Source of the DNA: an uncultured Granulosicoccaceae bacterium
GTDB taxonomy: Bacteria > Pseudomonadota > Gammaproteobacteria > Granulosicoccales > Granulosicoccaceae
Direction of reading: 5' to 3'
NCBI GenBank assembly: GCA_938007995.1
Contig: CALLLW010000027.1
Span: 1 to 64,000, forward strand
Length of the DNA stretch: 64,000 nt
The translations under genes were made by a program, and so were the position numbers. The notes below the pieces were generated by a model. It made no database searches, was not told the DNA's origin, and saw only the letters and a list, made by a program, of their open reading frames with translations. Positions 19,645 through 30,133 of the stretch are shown here, one piece after another (within the stretch, counting starts at the first letter, position 1; the number at the start of each line of letters is the position of its first letter).

Positions 19645-20505
19645 CTAAAAAATTGCACCGGGTAATTGCTGTGCGACACGCTGCCAGATATGCGCAAGCA
19701 CATCATCGCTTTTCGGCGGCGCTGGATAGGCACCGGAAACTGTGCCGCCTAGACCGTTGGCAATTGTATTGGAAATAGAAGCAACCAGAGAATTACCCAC
19801 GTACTTGCGAGATTTATTCTCTGTTGCCAGTATCTGACCGCCATCATCGCTGCGAATGATTTGATCGAACACCTTCCTGCCTGACGCAGTATCGTATATG
19901 TTCACTCGTACCGCTTTCAAAAGTGCTGTATGTCGATTGGTGTCGTAGTAGTCGTGTACTTCCCGGTTGATCGGCCCGACAACCGGCTCAGCATTGGCAT
20001 CCAGAGCAATAGTTTCCTCAACCGGCAGGATACTGGCAAGCAACACATAGCGGCGTCGCAGCTGGGCGTCTTGCAGTAACTTGATCTCGTCGGATTGCAG
20101 CTCACCTTGCTGCCGGTAACCCTGTAACAGTGCTCCGACCGGCTTGCCCATGCGCCTGCTTAGATACTGATAGCTGTCAACACTGCCGGTGAGCTGCGGA
20201 TTGATGCTTAAAATCCGGGACGCCAGCTGATCGGCGTAGCGCCAGCGCTGATACGGTTTTAGCTCGGAGCCGCCATTCGCGTTCACCACCGCCCCGACGA
20301 TCAAACCGTCTGATTCGATTCGTTGCTCTGTGTAAGCGTGTTGATGGTCATGGTCATGATCGTGCGCATGAGAACCGTGCCCTGCTGCACAACCACTACC
20401 GTGGCAATGCTTTGGGCCGATAGCACAGGCAACAAGCAGAACCGGCACAAGCGCCAGCAATATCAGACATCTGCATCTGGCAAAATCGTACATTTTTTGA
20501 TACAT
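19645..20505 (-). CDS. histidine-rich lipoprotein of unknown function
   Basis: Residues 1-27 form a lipoprotein signal ending in VLLVAC. Directly after the lipid-carrying Cys comes a dense metal-ligand stretch, with CHGSGC, then alternating His/Asp (HAHDHDHDHQH, about residues 45-58), of the kind that binds Zn, Ni or Cu. The remaining 220 residues look like an alpha/beta exported domain: VGAVVNANGGSE, then a helix-rich part and a C-terminal KYVGNSLVASISNTIANGL. I cannot assign a family. It might sense or buffer metal at the envelope. It is monocistronic between the DadA-like gene and the DUF2892 gene. Confidence 0.75.
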   Translation of the reverse strand: MYQKMYDFARCRCLILLALVPVLLVACAIGPKHCHGSGCAAGHGSHAHDHDHDHQHAYTEQRIESDGLIVGAVVNANGGSELKPYQRWRYADQLASRILSINPQLTGSVDSYQYLSRRMGKPVGALLQGYRQQGELQSDEIKLLQDAQLRRRYVLLASILPVEETIALDANAEPVVGPINREVHDYYDTNRHTALLKAVRVNIYDTASGRKVFDQIIRSDDGGQILATENKSRKYVGNSLVASISNTIANGLGGTVSGAYPAPPKSDDVLAHIWQRVAQQLPGAIF

Positions 20506-20700
20506 CTGATAAGACTAGTCGATTCCTGTGAACAAAACCATCCCGTAACCATTACGGCGTTCCGGGTATTTTCAATGAGTTACAAAAATTGCGCCGAGAT
20601 CAGCGTTGTTGCGGCTGGTGACGGTCAGTTTTGGCAGGGCCAGGACTTACAAGAGGGACGGCCTGTTTGTAGTGCAGTCGATGCGGGAAGCTGAGAGAAT

Positions 20701-20727
20701 GGTGCTGCGCAAGCGTGCGGCAGCACC
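20701..20727 (-). terminator. hairpin downstream of the DUF2892 gene
   Basis: GGTGCTGC (20701-20708) pairs with GCAGCACC (20720-20727) about 25 bp past the stop codon of the DUF2892 gene. There is no good T-tract, so it is either a weak or factor-dependent terminator or an mRNA-stabilising hairpin. Confidence 0.3.
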
Positions 20728-20752
20728 AGGAACAAGCAGGCTGTACTTCGGT

Positions 20753-20989
20753 TTACTTCAGTGTGTCGTGCTTCAGGAACGTGTAAACCGGGCATATGCC
20801 GAAATAAACTGTTGCCAGTAATGCGGCACCGAGCAGTAGCCAGAGTTTGGAGCCAAACAGTCCAACCAGGAACAGGGCGCCACCGGCACCCATACGGATG
20901 TTCTTGTCTGCGCTACCGACATTTTTGACAAAATCAGGCATGCTCTTGCCACCTGAACCCACTTTTTTTACGTTAGATGAATCTTCCAC
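20753..20989 (-). CDS. DUF2892 (YgaP-type transmembrane) small protein
   Basis: This 78-residue protein starts at GTG 20989, supported by an AAGGAG Shine-Dalgarno 6 nt upstream. After a short charged lead, VKNVGSADKNIRMGAGGALFLVGLF plus a second hydrophobic helix ending in YFGICPVYTFL fits DUF2892. That is a two-helix membrane domain found alone or fused to rhodanese in YgaP; the conserved GxCPxY near the end is visible. Function is unknown. argG follows downstream on the genome in the same orientation, but it is transcribed towards this gene across a 123-bp gap. Confidence 0.85.
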   Translation of the reverse strand: MEDSSNVKKVGSGGKSMPDFVKNVGSADKNIRMGAGGALFLVGLFGSKLWLLLGAALLATVYFGICPVYTFLKHDTLK

Positions 20990-21112
20990 AATTATCTCCT
21001 TGAGATTAAGACAAACCCGTTCATTAACTCGTAAAGTTTAAACTAATCAGCTTAAGTCTGCGAATTTGTTAACAATATTTATCGGCTGAACATAGGTTGG
21101 GGTAACGGGTTT

Positions 21113-22327
21113 TCAAGTTCTTTTACGTGCTGCAATACGCATGCGGAGCGCATTTAACTTAATGAAACCTTCTGCATCACGTTGATGATAAGCACCTTCA
21201 TCGTTTTCAAAGGTGGCAATCTTTTCATCGAAAAGACTGTCTGACGACTGGCGACCCAGTACGCTTACGGAACCTTTGTAAAGTTTAAGTCTAACGTCAC
21301 CGTTGACGTATTGTTGTGAGTGGTCAATAGCTGCTTGCAGCATATTGCGTTCAGGGCTCCACCAGTATCCGTTATAAATAACGCTCGCATAACGGGGCAT
21401 CAATTCATCCTTAAGATGCGCTACTTCCCGATCAAGAGTAATGCTCTCTATTGCGCGGTGAGCTTTCAGCATAATGGTACCACCCGGCGTTTCATAACAG
21501 CCTCGCGACTTCATACCGACATAGCGATTCTCAACGATATCATCGCGGCCCACTCCGTGTTCACCACCCACCTTATTTAGATGTGTTAACACTTCTGCAG
21601 GAGACATGGCTTTGCCATCAATCGCAGTGATATCACCACCAACGAATGACAGTGTTATTTCAAGTGGTGTATCCGGTGCCTGCTCAGGGTCGACCGTCCA
21701 GCGCCACATATCCGCTTCCGCCTCCACCCACGGATCTTCAAGCTGATCACCTTCGTAGGAGATATGCAGCAGATTCGCATCCATAGAATACGGCGACTTG
21801 CCACCGCGCTTCTGCTCGATAGGAATTTGTCGCTCTGCAGCATAAGCAAGCAGGCGCTCACGTGAGTTTAAATCCCACTCGCGCCACGGTGCGATGACTT
21901 TTACATCCGGCGACAGTGCATAAGCACCGAGTTCAAAACGTACCTGATCATTACCCTTACCAGTGGCTCCATGTGAAATTGCATCTGCACCCGTGGCCTG
22001 TGCTATTTCCACCAGCCGTTTTGCGATTAACGGTCGCGCTATCGAGGTACCTAACAAATACTCTCCCTCATAAATGGTGTTACAGCGCATCATCGGGTAG
22101 ACAAAATCGCGCACGAACTCTTCGCGCAGATCTTCAATATAGATGTCTTTGTCTGGTATACCCAAAAGGCGCGCTTTATCGCGAGCTGGCTCAACCTCTT
22201 CACCTTGACCAAGATCTGCAGTAAAGGTCACTACGTCACACTGATACTCATCCTGCAACCATCTTAAAATGACCGAGGTATCCAGCCCGCCTGAATAGGC
22301 GAGAACCACTTTACTGACTGATGACAT
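21113..22327 (-). CDS. argG: argininosuccinate synthase
   Basis: The 404-residue enzyme joins citrulline and aspartate with ATP in arginine biosynthesis. The N-terminal PP-loop [16 protein letters not shown] is diagnostic, followed by [11 protein letters not shown], the citrulline/aspartate-binding [37 protein letters not shown] and [11 protein letters not shown]. Length matches the bacterial type-I enzyme. It stands alone; argH is not in the window. It is divergent from gltA over a 390-bp spacer. Confidence 0.98.
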   Translation of the reverse strand: MSSVSKVVLAYSGGLDTSVILRWLQDEYQCDVVTFTADLGQGEEVEPARDKARLLGIPDKDIYIEDLREEFVRDFVYPMMRCNTIYEGEYLLGTSIARPLIAKRLVEIAQATGADAISHGATGKGNDQVRFELGAYALSPDVKVIAPWREWDLNSRERLLAYAAERQIPIEQKRGGKSPYSMDANLLHISYEGDQLEDPWVEAEADMWRWTVDPEQAPDTPLEITLSFVGGDITAIDGKAMSPAEVLTHLNKVGGEHGVGRDDIVENRYVGMKSRGCYETPGGTIMLKAHRAIESITLDREVAHLKDELMPRYASVIYNGYWWSPERNMLQAAIDHSQQYVNGDVRLKLYKGSVSVLGRQSSDSLFDEKIATFENDEGAYHQRDAEGFIKLNALRMRIAARKRT

Positions 22328-22717
22328 GCGTTTTTATTCCAGTATCGGATGAGCGCCGGGGCAAGACCGGCAAGACCTGTTTCCCAGCAAGCAGCTGAGC
22401 TTCCGCTCATTTTACGCGTCTGGCAGTAGAACGGACAAGCAACTCAGAGCAGAATCGCACGCGCTTTCGACCATGGATTTAAGGATGATCAGCGCAAGTC
22501 AACAACCGGCCGGGAGAAAGCCAGAGGAATAATCATCGCCAAACCACTATTAACCTGACCAATAGTAACTATTATCAATGTTAAACAAAACTTGGCATAT
22601 ACTTCCGCCTAACAGAACTTTTTCGCTCGAAATACCGTCGAAGTGACAAAGAAAAGCCAGCAGGGTGGCAGCACTCTTACACTGCCAGCCCAACGATACT
22701 GAACATCGGATCCGTCA
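22328..22717. other. argG-gltA divergent regulatory region
   Basis: There is no gene in this 390-bp gap. It contains a 13-bp palindrome, AATAGT-A-ACTATT, at 22561-22573, and 24 bp further a TATACT box at 22598-22603. These would be a plausible operator and -10 element for gltA, with a leader of roughly 110 nt. No arginine-repressor box could be fixed by eye for argG. Confidence 0.4.
22561..22603 (+). promoter_or_regulatory. candidate gltA promoter with overlapping palindrome
   Basis: TATACT (22598-22603) resembles a -10 box. The expected -35 position lacks a strong TTGACA match but abuts the perfect palindrome AATAGT/ACTATT (22561-22566, 22568-22573), which could bind a regulator. Read by eye only. 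Confidence 0.3.
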
Positions 22718-24035
<1,318 letters not shown>

Positions 24036-24148
24036 ACGAGCCCGCTGCCCGTGAAGTAACCGGTGGCGCAAACGACCAGGTGCCTGCAGCACAATGGTTA
24101 AACAATGTTAATCCAGTGCCCTGGTCAGGCGCGATGAATCAGTACCTC

Positions 24149-24173
24149 AAAGCCAGCGATATGCTGGCTTTTT
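24149..24173 (+). terminator. rho-independent terminator of gltA
   Basis: AAAGCCAGC (24149-24157), loop GATAT, GCTGGCTTT (24163-24171), then further T residues. It is a perfect 9-bp stem with a 5-nt loop and a U-tract, about 150 bp past the gltA stop codon. Confidence 0.8.
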
Positions 24174-24354
24174 GGTCTGCGGGTGAACCACAGCCTCAGG
24201 CTCAGCCGGGCATCCCACGATCAGATTGCCAACTTTTACGTAAATCGTGGCAGAAACTGCAGCATGATCTAAGCTCAAGGGAAACTTCGAGCGCGCGATA
24301 ACAGAAGAAGAATAAGAATACGTACGTTGGCCGAAGCCGACACGAGTCCAAACC

Positions 24355-25647
24355 ATGCAGCGTTTTATACCCTCTCTGATGGTGATGTTGCTCCTCTTTT
24401 TTTGCAGCACCGCATCAGCCCAGCAATTTGAAAGCTTTCGCCAGATCGGCGAAGTCGATGGCATTGCGGCCGGCACCGTAACAAGCGTCACACTCACCGC
24501 CGACACCAGGCAGATAAGCTACTTCAATGCCGCCGGGCTCAGTAGCGTGTTTGAAGTTGACCTGACGCCGTCACGAATCATTCGCGATGACATGCTGGTA
24601 TATCTGCCCGGCACAGACTTCGGTAACACCGAAGCCAGTATGAATCTGGATGACGTTCTTTTCTTCACTGGCAGGTTGAGCAATGCGCAGGACCCACAGG
24701 CAAGCGTGCCTGCTCACTGGTTCCGAATGACGCTACACAATGGCATCTGGAGTGGAGCATTTCGTATTGCAAACCGCATCTACTCCATTGATCGGAGCAG
24801 ACGGGATAACATTGTGGAATTCAGAGATACACCATCGCAAACGACAACACTTACGCCCACGAACCGGATAAAGATCAGTGCTGTCATCGATGAAGGGTTT
24901 GTTTTTGCTGACACACCCGGTGATTCTTTAGGCATTGACAGCTTCGGGCATATCCATGCACTGGAATCGCTGCATATAATGGAAGCACTGCTGAATGATT
25001 CACTGGCAATAACGCTTGTGCTTGATCAACTGGTTTATCAACCATCAGCCGCAGTTGCTTCACCCACAGACTGGCTCACAGACAATGCAATCTCTTTTGG
25101 CAAAGAAGATAACTTTGCCAGCTTCTTCTTCAGTGGCAGCAACGCACCTGACGTTGATATCGATAACCGCACCATCGTGGTAAACAAGAACAATTTTCAC
25201 CAACTGACCAGCGCCTATCGATTCGGGCAACTGCTCGAAATAAACGAAGAAGCAGGCACACTACAGCACAGCGAAAGTTTATTTGATGCCGCACACTGGA
25301 GTGACCTTCAGCGCTCTGCACTGGTATTACCTGATACTGCACTTGTACAAACGGTCAGCCTGGATGCGCCCGACATTGAAATAACCGAAGCTGAGGAACT
25401 GATCAATCCTATTCCACAAAGCATACTCGATTCAGAAATTGTCGAGGCCGACCTGATCGATGCAGGCGTTAACTCGTCACCTGGTGGTTTATTGTTAAGT
25501 GATGAAGCAGGCAATCCCGGCAACACAAACAACTCACCTGATACAGGCGGTGGTGGCGCGTTCTCAGCTGTCGCAGCGCTATTATTGGCCGCACCAATCT
25601 ATGTAATGCGTCGCCGAAGAGTCAGTGCCATATCGACAAACACCTGA
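24355..25647 (+). CDS. secreted protein with GlyGly-CTERM-type sorting tail
   Basis: A cleavable signal peptide ends around Ala22 (FFCSTASA). The middle 380 residues are a beta-rich exported domain with no motif that I recognise. The C-terminus is a tripartite sorting signal: DTGGGGAF, a hydrophobic helix (SAVAALLLAAPIYV) and a basic cluster (MRRRRVS). This fits GlyGly-CTERM, the signal processed by the intramembrane protease rhombosortase in marine gammaproteobacteria, which leaves the protein lipid-anchored or surface-released. Rhombosortase itself is not in the window. The gene appears monocistronic, 50 bp upstream of the epimerase-like gene. Confidence 0.8.
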   Translation: MQRFIPSLMVMLLLFFCSTASAQQFESFRQIGEVDGIAAGTVTSVTLTADTRQISYFNAAGLSSVFEVDLTPSRIIRDDMLVYLPGTDFGNTEASMNLDDVLFFTGRLSNAQDPQASVPAHWFRMTLHNGIWSGAFRIANRIYSIDRSRRDNIVEFRDTPSQTTTLTPTNRIKISAVIDEGFVFADTPGDSLGIDSFGHIHALESLHIMEALLNDSLAITLVLDQLVYQPSAAVASPTDWLTDNAISFGKEDNFASFFFSGSNAPDVDIDNRTIVVNKNNFHQLTSAYRFGQLLEINEEAGTLQHSESLFDAAHWSDLQRSALVLPDTALVQTVSLDAPDIEITEAEELINPIPQSILDSEIVEADLIDAGVNSSPGGLLLSDEAGNPGNTNNSPDTGGGGAFSAVAALLLAAPIYVMRRRRVSAISTNT

Positions 25648-25697
25648 GTCGTGTTTGTCTGTATGGTGTGTGAAGACCAGTAACCGACTATCTACTC

Positions 25698-26570
25698 GTG
25701 TTAGAAATAAATAACGCAACTCTTAAGGCCAGTATTAATCCTTTCGGGGCAGAGCTAAGCAGCCTTACTCACCTGGGCAAGGAATTCATTTGGCACGGTG
25801 ATGATAATTACTGGGGTGGCCGCGCACCTATATTGTTTCCTATTGTCGGTGCACTTAAAGATGGTTCAATGCGCTATCAAGGCAAGCGTTATGAGATGCC
25901 ACGCCATGGCATTGCACGCCGCTGTACTTTCAAATGTATTCATCATTCCACTACCGGGGTGACGTTCAGTTTAAAAGCCAACGAACAGACACGCGAGCTT
26001 TATCCGTGGGACTTTGAACTACAAGCACACTTCAATCTGACTGAATCCGATATTGCAGTACGGTATGAGGTCTACAATGAAGACAGCTCCACTATGCTGT
26101 TTAGCATTGGATCACATCCGGCTTTTGCGCTGCAGATTGACGACAGCTACAGCTTTAATGATTATGCAATCGGTTTTAATCAGCCGGAAGACTTTGCCAT
26201 TTATGCACTGACAGAACAGGGCTTACTGGAAACCACTCCGCAGCCGCTGGCAACCAGTAACAATACCATTATTCTCACCGAAGATATTTTCAAAAATGAT
26301 GCTCTGGTGCTACGAAACATTAAATCCGATAAAATCAGTTTGTACAGAGGAACCGACGTATTGCTAACCGTCGATACCGGTGGTGCACCGCATCTTGGCA
26401 TTTGGTCAAAACCGGCGGCGCCGTTTGTTTGTATTGAGCCATGGCTTGGCACCAGCGATTTTGTCGATGCCTCAGGGGAGTTTGATGCTAAACCGGACCT
26501 GATATCTCTGATGCCACAAAAGTCTTTTCAACATTCCTATAAAATAAATCTGCCAAAATCCTTTTGCTAA
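25698..26570 (+). CDS. aldose 1-epimerase family protein (LacX-like)
   Basis: The 290-residue cytosolic protein starts with GTG at 25698. The galactose-mutarotase-like superfamily is indicated by LTHLGKEFIWHGDDNYWGGRAPILFPIVG, the conserved HGIARR, the catalytic-His-like GSHPAFAL and the acidic CIEPWLGTSD near the C-terminus. It interconverts alpha and beta anomers of a sugar or sugar phosphate; LacX-type members have unknown in vivo substrates. It shares orientation with the GlyGly-CTERM gene but has no other sugar gene nearby. Confidence 0.88.
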   Translation: MLEINNATLKASINPFGAELSSLTHLGKEFIWHGDDNYWGGRAPILFPIVGALKDGSMRYQGKRYEMPRHGIARRCTFKCIHHSTTGVTFSLKANEQTRELYPWDFELQAHFNLTESDIAVRYEVYNEDSSTMLFSIGSHPAFALQIDDSYSFNDYAIGFNQPEDFAIYALTEQGLLETTPQPLATSNNTIILTEDIFKNDALVLRNIKSDKISLYRGTDVLLTVDTGGAPHLGIWSKPAAPFVCIEPWLGTSDFVDASGEFDAKPDLISLMPQKSFQHSYKINLPKSFC

Positions 26571-26574
26571 AAAG

Positions 26575-26602
26575 CTCGATAGGCTGCAAGCCCGATATCG
26601 AG
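26575..26602 (-). terminator. terminator of the kinase operon
   Basis: CTCGATA (26575-26581) pairs with TATCGAG (26596-26602), and inside it GGCT-GCA-AGCC forms a nested stem. On the minus strand the hairpin is followed by CTTTTT. It lies 57 bp past the stop codon of the minus-strand membrane protein and just after the end of the convergent epimerase gene. Confidence 0.6.
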
Positions 26603-26658
26603 AATTACAGGTCACGAATCAGGCGAGGCTTTGGATTCAGCTCTGCAGGCAGCAAAGA

Positions 26659-27378
26659 TCAGGGTGGTGTCACCTCTATCGTTAACGGCACAGTGCCGGG
26701 CATCGGATCTGTCTCACCGCTACCACCGCCGTCACCACCACTACCTGCCACCAGCGCCACCACAAGTCCGGCGGCCGCAATACCAAGCAACACATAAAGC
26801 GCGCGATTGCCGGACGCCTCCGATTCTTCTGCGCCGGTCACACGAGCAGTTGGCTGGGCAAGGTCACGCACGAGCGGAAAAAAAGGAAAACCCTTCAGAA
26901 CCCGGTTTCCGCCGACATCAAGCGCTTCAATGTAATATTCAATCCGGTCTTGTCCGAGCAAAGTTTCCACCGTTACCGTGAAATCATCGGTTCCGGCGAC
27001 CTTTTGCATGTCGGCACTCTGGTACTGAGCTCCTGACCGGGCTCGATAAAACAGCATGACATGTTGTAAGCCACGATCATCGACTACACCGGCAACGAAC
27101 TCCTGTGGTTCGCCGGCGCGGCCGGAGTCGAGCGCCTCATGATCAATGACCGGTGGATCAATGTCGATGTCTCCTGACCAACCGGGGGAAGCAGAAGCCT
27201 GTGCCAGCCGAATAGTCTCAACTGTGGTTGTTGTAGTGTCGCCGAATTCAATGTTGCCGCCAGTGCCAATAGCAATAGAAGTGGCGTTGTGGATTTGAGC
27301 GAAAGACTGTGAGCAGGCCAGACCGGCAACAATCAGTAGTATAAAAACACGGCGAAGCTGCCGGTAAATCCCGGGCAA
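26659..27378 (-). CDS. exported protein with single C-terminal transmembrane helix, downstream of a Ser/Thr kinase
   Basis: Residues 1-28 look like a signal peptide (FILLIVAGLACSQSFAQ). A Thr-rich stretch (GDTTTTTVETI) follows, then an immunoglobulin-like beta domain (about 75-165: PPVIDHEALDSGRAGEPQ, QHVMLFYRARSG, DRIEYYIEALDVGGN). Next is a helix (ALYVLLGIAAAGLVVALVAG) and a glycine-rich, acidic tail ending in PLTIEVTPP. The domain resembles extracytoplasmic sensor-type domains, but I recognise no named family. It lies 127 bp downstream of the kinase gene on the same strand and may report to it or be its partner; that is inference. Confidence 0.75.
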   Translation of the reverse strand: MPGIYRQLRRVFILLIVAGLACSQSFAQIHNATSIAIGTGGNIEFGDTTTTTVETIRLAQASASPGWSGDIDIDPPVIDHEALDSGRAGEPQEFVAGVVDDRGLQHVMLFYRARSGAQYQSADMQKVAGTDDFTVTVETLLGQDRIEYYIEALDVGGNRVLKGFPFFPLVRDLAQPTARVTGAEESEASGNRALYVLLGIAAAGLVVALVAGSGGDGGGSGETDPMPGTVPLTIEVTPP

Positions 27379-27434
27379 GTATGCTTTGTCAGCTAATTTA
27401 TTAATGGCGCACCTTCCGTTATCGTTTTTCGCCA

Positions 27435-27480
27435 GAACTATATCACGTCATGACGCAATCTTGATAGTTCCAACCGGCTC
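27435..27480. repeat. inverted repeat between kinase and partner gene
   Basis: GAACTAT (27435-27441) and ATAGTTC (27474-27480) flank the perfect palindrome CGTCATGACG (27446-27455) in the 127-bp spacer of the kinase operon. It could be an attenuator or operator giving the downstream gene separate control. There is no T-tract. Confidence 0.35.
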
Positions 27481-27505
27481 AGGCCTGTTTCAGAACGATC
27501 TGAGA

Positions 27506-29743
27506 TTACCAGATTATGCGTGACCAGCCGTACCGCTGGCGATTAAGTGTCAATTCGGTGTCCCGGTAGGCGGGCGACGGATAGACGATATCGCCATTGG
27601 GTAGAATCATGGCTTCTATGCGGAGTTTTGCGGTAACACGCTTTGGATCGATATCAGATTTAACGTCAATGATTCGCGCATCAAGCCGCGTGTAGCGCTC
27701 GAACAACGTATCAAACAGCGTCTGCCGGCTTGGGGCATCATCTGAAAGTGTCTCTATGGCACGCAAATTTTTTGACTCGACCGCGCCTCGCAAAGCATTG
27801 AACTGTCCGGATGCGAAGCTGACTTCATACGCAGAAAGAGGCTTTCGAAGGTACTCCTCCTGTTCGACCACCTGCGCTTCCAGCCCGGTAAGGCGACTGT
27901 CACTGATTTGCAAAGCGCGGGCGCGATCAAGCGACTCACGAGCGGCAACCAGATCGCCTTCCGAAACCGCTGCCTCAGCCCTGGTGAGGTAACGATTGTA
28001 GCTTTGTCTGCGCTCTCGCTGACGTCGATTGGCCTCTGCAATGCGTTGTCTGGTCTGCGCTTCGACGCGACGTTGCTCTTCGAGCAGGCGAAGCTGTTGT
28101 TCCTGCTGCTGCCTGGCGTCGTCCAGACCTCGGCGAGCCAAAGCAGCAATCTCGGCTATTTGCGGGTCATCGGGAGAAAAGCTCGCCAGTTCGTCCAGTT
28201 TGTCGAGCGTTTGTTGGTATTGGCCTGTATCTACCAGAGCCCGCGCCTGATCCAGCTGCCTCGAGAACGACTGCAGCTCGCGCGTGCTTGCTATGCGCTG
28301 CTCGAAACGACCCACCAGCGTTTTATCCGTTGAAATACGACGAAAATCAGTCAAGCTTTGTTCAGCGCTAGCAATGTCACCTTGCCGAAGAGCACTGTCA
28401 ATCTGATCTCTGGTAATCTGCTCGATTTCGGCGACCCTGGAGCGAGCTGCGCGGTTATCCGGCACGCTGCCCAGTACCTGTCGATAGAGTGGCAGCGCTC
28501 CATTGACCAGGTCGCCGTTGTTAAACTCTGAATCAGCCTGGGCCAGAAGCCCAGCCAGCGATGCCTGCTGCTGATAGTTTTGATAATACCAGCCACCACC
28601 CGCAACCACTGCCACGGTAGCTACCAGTGCGACGGCTAAACTCCCTCGCATTTTTGCAGCAGGTTTTGTCGGTGTTTGATGAAATCGTTGTGGCTTGTCT
28701 GCTGCTGGTTCGAGAAGCCCGGCAGATGCAGCGGTTAACGGCCTGGTTGTTACCGACCTTGTTGTTACCGGCCTTGTTGTTACCGACCTGGCTCCTGACA
28801 AACGCGCAGACTCGCGGCCGGACGGCTCCAGCTGCTGCGATACAGATGCAGGTTGTGATTCCTCACCCAGCGATAGTCGCCACTCAGACAAATCCCGCGG
28901 GCGCTGTTCCGGTTTAAAGCTCATTGCCCAGTCGATTGCCTGCAGGAAGGAATCACTGTATCTCCCCGCACCCGCCTCCACTGCCGGCTGTAACGGATCG
29001 GGAGATCGATTCACAATCGCAGCAAGACGTCCGGTTGGCCCGATGGGTGTTTCACCAGTCACCGCGTAGTAGAGAGTGGCTCCCAAAGCATAGATATCTG
29101 TCCAGGGACCCACCTGCATACCCTTGCCTTCCTGGTACTGCTCTATCGGCGTGTAACCAGCTGAAACAAAGGCAGTGTGTGCGCCCGGTTCGACATCTGT
29201 TGAACGGGCCGCGCCAAAATCGAGCAACACGGGTGATCCATCTTTACGAACAATCAAATTGACCGGCTTGATATCTCGATGCACGAATCCGTACTGATGT
29301 ACCTGATCAAGTCCGTCAACAATTCGCAGGATTAAGGATTTTAATAAACTCTCTTCAATGCCTCCGGCTCGCTGTACGTAGGATTTAAACTCTTCGCCTT
29401 CTTCGTACTCCATAACCAGATAAGCCGTGTTGTTCGCTTCAAACACAGTCATTACACGAACAATATTCGGATGCCTGAACTTGACAAGCGTTCTGGCTTC
29501 TCTCAGGAAGCTCTCAACGCCGCGAGCAAAGTCCTGTTGTACCTGATCGTTTAGGGGGGACAGCGAATTGTCTTCAAGTCGCGCAGCAGCCCAGCCTGGC
29601 ATGTACTCCTTTATTGCAACTCGGTGATCCAGGTTGGTATCGGTTGCCAGATAAGTAACGCCAAATCCACCTCGACCGAGCACTTCCTCGATCCGGTACC
29701 ACTGGACCAAATCACCCGTTTGTAAAATTTGATGATTGTCCAT
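27506..29743 (-). CDS. Hanks-type serine/threonine protein kinase with transmembrane helix
   Basis: I chose ATG 29743 (MDNHQILQTGD) because the kinase fold begins there; the ORF is open to 29812. All catalytic elements are present: P-loop GRGGFG (about 23-28), Lys45 (VAIKEYMP), HRDIKPVN (Asp157, Asn162) and DFG (Asp175), so it should be active. After the kinase domain (to about residue 295) come a Ser/Thr/Arg-rich linker with VTTR repeats, one transmembrane helix (LAVALVATVAVVAGGGW), and a periplasmic region of about 370 residues. That region is dominated by helical, TPR-like and coiled-coil segments (RQQQEQQLRLLEEQRR). The C-terminal 100 residues look globular. It is followed by an exported membrane protein, probably its partner. 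Confidence 0.92.
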   Translation of the reverse strand: MDNHQILQTGDLVQWYRIEEVLGRGGFGVTYLATDTNLDHRVAIKEYMPGWAAARLEDNSLSPLNDQVQQDFARGVESFLREARTLVKFRHPNIVRVMTVFEANNTAYLVMEYEEGEEFKSYVQRAGGIEESLLKSLILRIVDGLDQVHQYGFVHRDIKPVNLIVRKDGSPVLLDFGAARSTDVEPGAHTAFVSAGYTPIEQYQEGKGMQVGPWTDIYALGATLYYAVTGETPIGPTGRLAAIVNRSPDPLQPAVEAGAGRYSDSFLQAIDWAMSFKPEQRPRDLSEWRLSLGEESQPASVSQQLEPSGRESARLSGARSVTTRPVTTRSVTTRPLTAASAGLLEPAADKPQRFHQTPTKPAAKMRGSLAVALVATVAVVAGGGWYYQNYQQQASLAGLLAQADSEFNNGDLVNGALPLYRQVLGSVPDNRAARSRVAEIEQITRDQIDSALRQGDIASAEQSLTDFRRISTDKTLVGRFEQRIASTRELQSFSRQLDQARALVDTGQYQQTLDKLDELASFSPDDPQIAEIAALARRGLDDARQQQEQQLRLLEEQRRVEAQTRQRIAEANRRQRERRQSYNRYLTRAEAAVSEGDLVAARESLDRARALQISDSRLTGLEAQVVEQEEYLRKPLSAYEVSFASGQFNALRGAVESKNLRAIETLSDDAPSRQTLFDTLFERYTRLDARIIDVKSDIDPKRVTAKLRIEAMILPNGDIVYPSPAYRDTELTLNRQRYGWSRIIW
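28746..28790 (-). repeat. in-frame 15-bp tandem repeat (3 copies) in the kinase linker
   Basis: Three 15-bp units (28746-28760, 28761-28775, 28776-28790) encode the [SP]VTTR pentapeptide series in the juxtamembrane linker. The Thr residues are possible autophosphorylation sites. Confidence 0.85.
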
Positions 29744-30133
29744 TAGAAGATAAAACACAAAGCAGGATTGATCGGTAAAGCATACGGCAAAAGGCAATCT
29801 TTTGCAGTGCACAACTGATAATTGAATGTTTCATTATCTGTGTTGATTATTGCCATCTTGTTACTGATCAGAGTGCTCATTTTTCATATTTTTGCAATCC
29901 GACGTCCAATCACTGCCAGCTTCAGCAAAACAACTGCCGGATAGAAAAAACAAGGGGGGTTTTCACCTCTATCAACACAAAAAACGCTATTTTCTACCAC
30001 AATAATGCAGTGACACTTTCAAAACGTTTAACTGCTGACTGTCAAAATAATGAGACACTAGCGAACGTAGCAATAAAAACTCAGCCAACACGCCAGCATC
30101 ATTGTTTATCTGGCTCCAACACGGGAAAGCGCA
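29744..30133. other. divergent intergenic region between kinase and terC
   Basis: It is AT-rich with several A-tracts and a GGGGGG run, and has no gene that I can support. It must hold the divergent promoters. No box could be fixed reliably. Confidence 0.4.

Noticed and set aside
20323-20821. Plus-strand ORFs of 123 and 71 codons
   Set aside because: Overlap the start of the His-rich lipoprotein and an intergenic hairpin; no signature or start signal.
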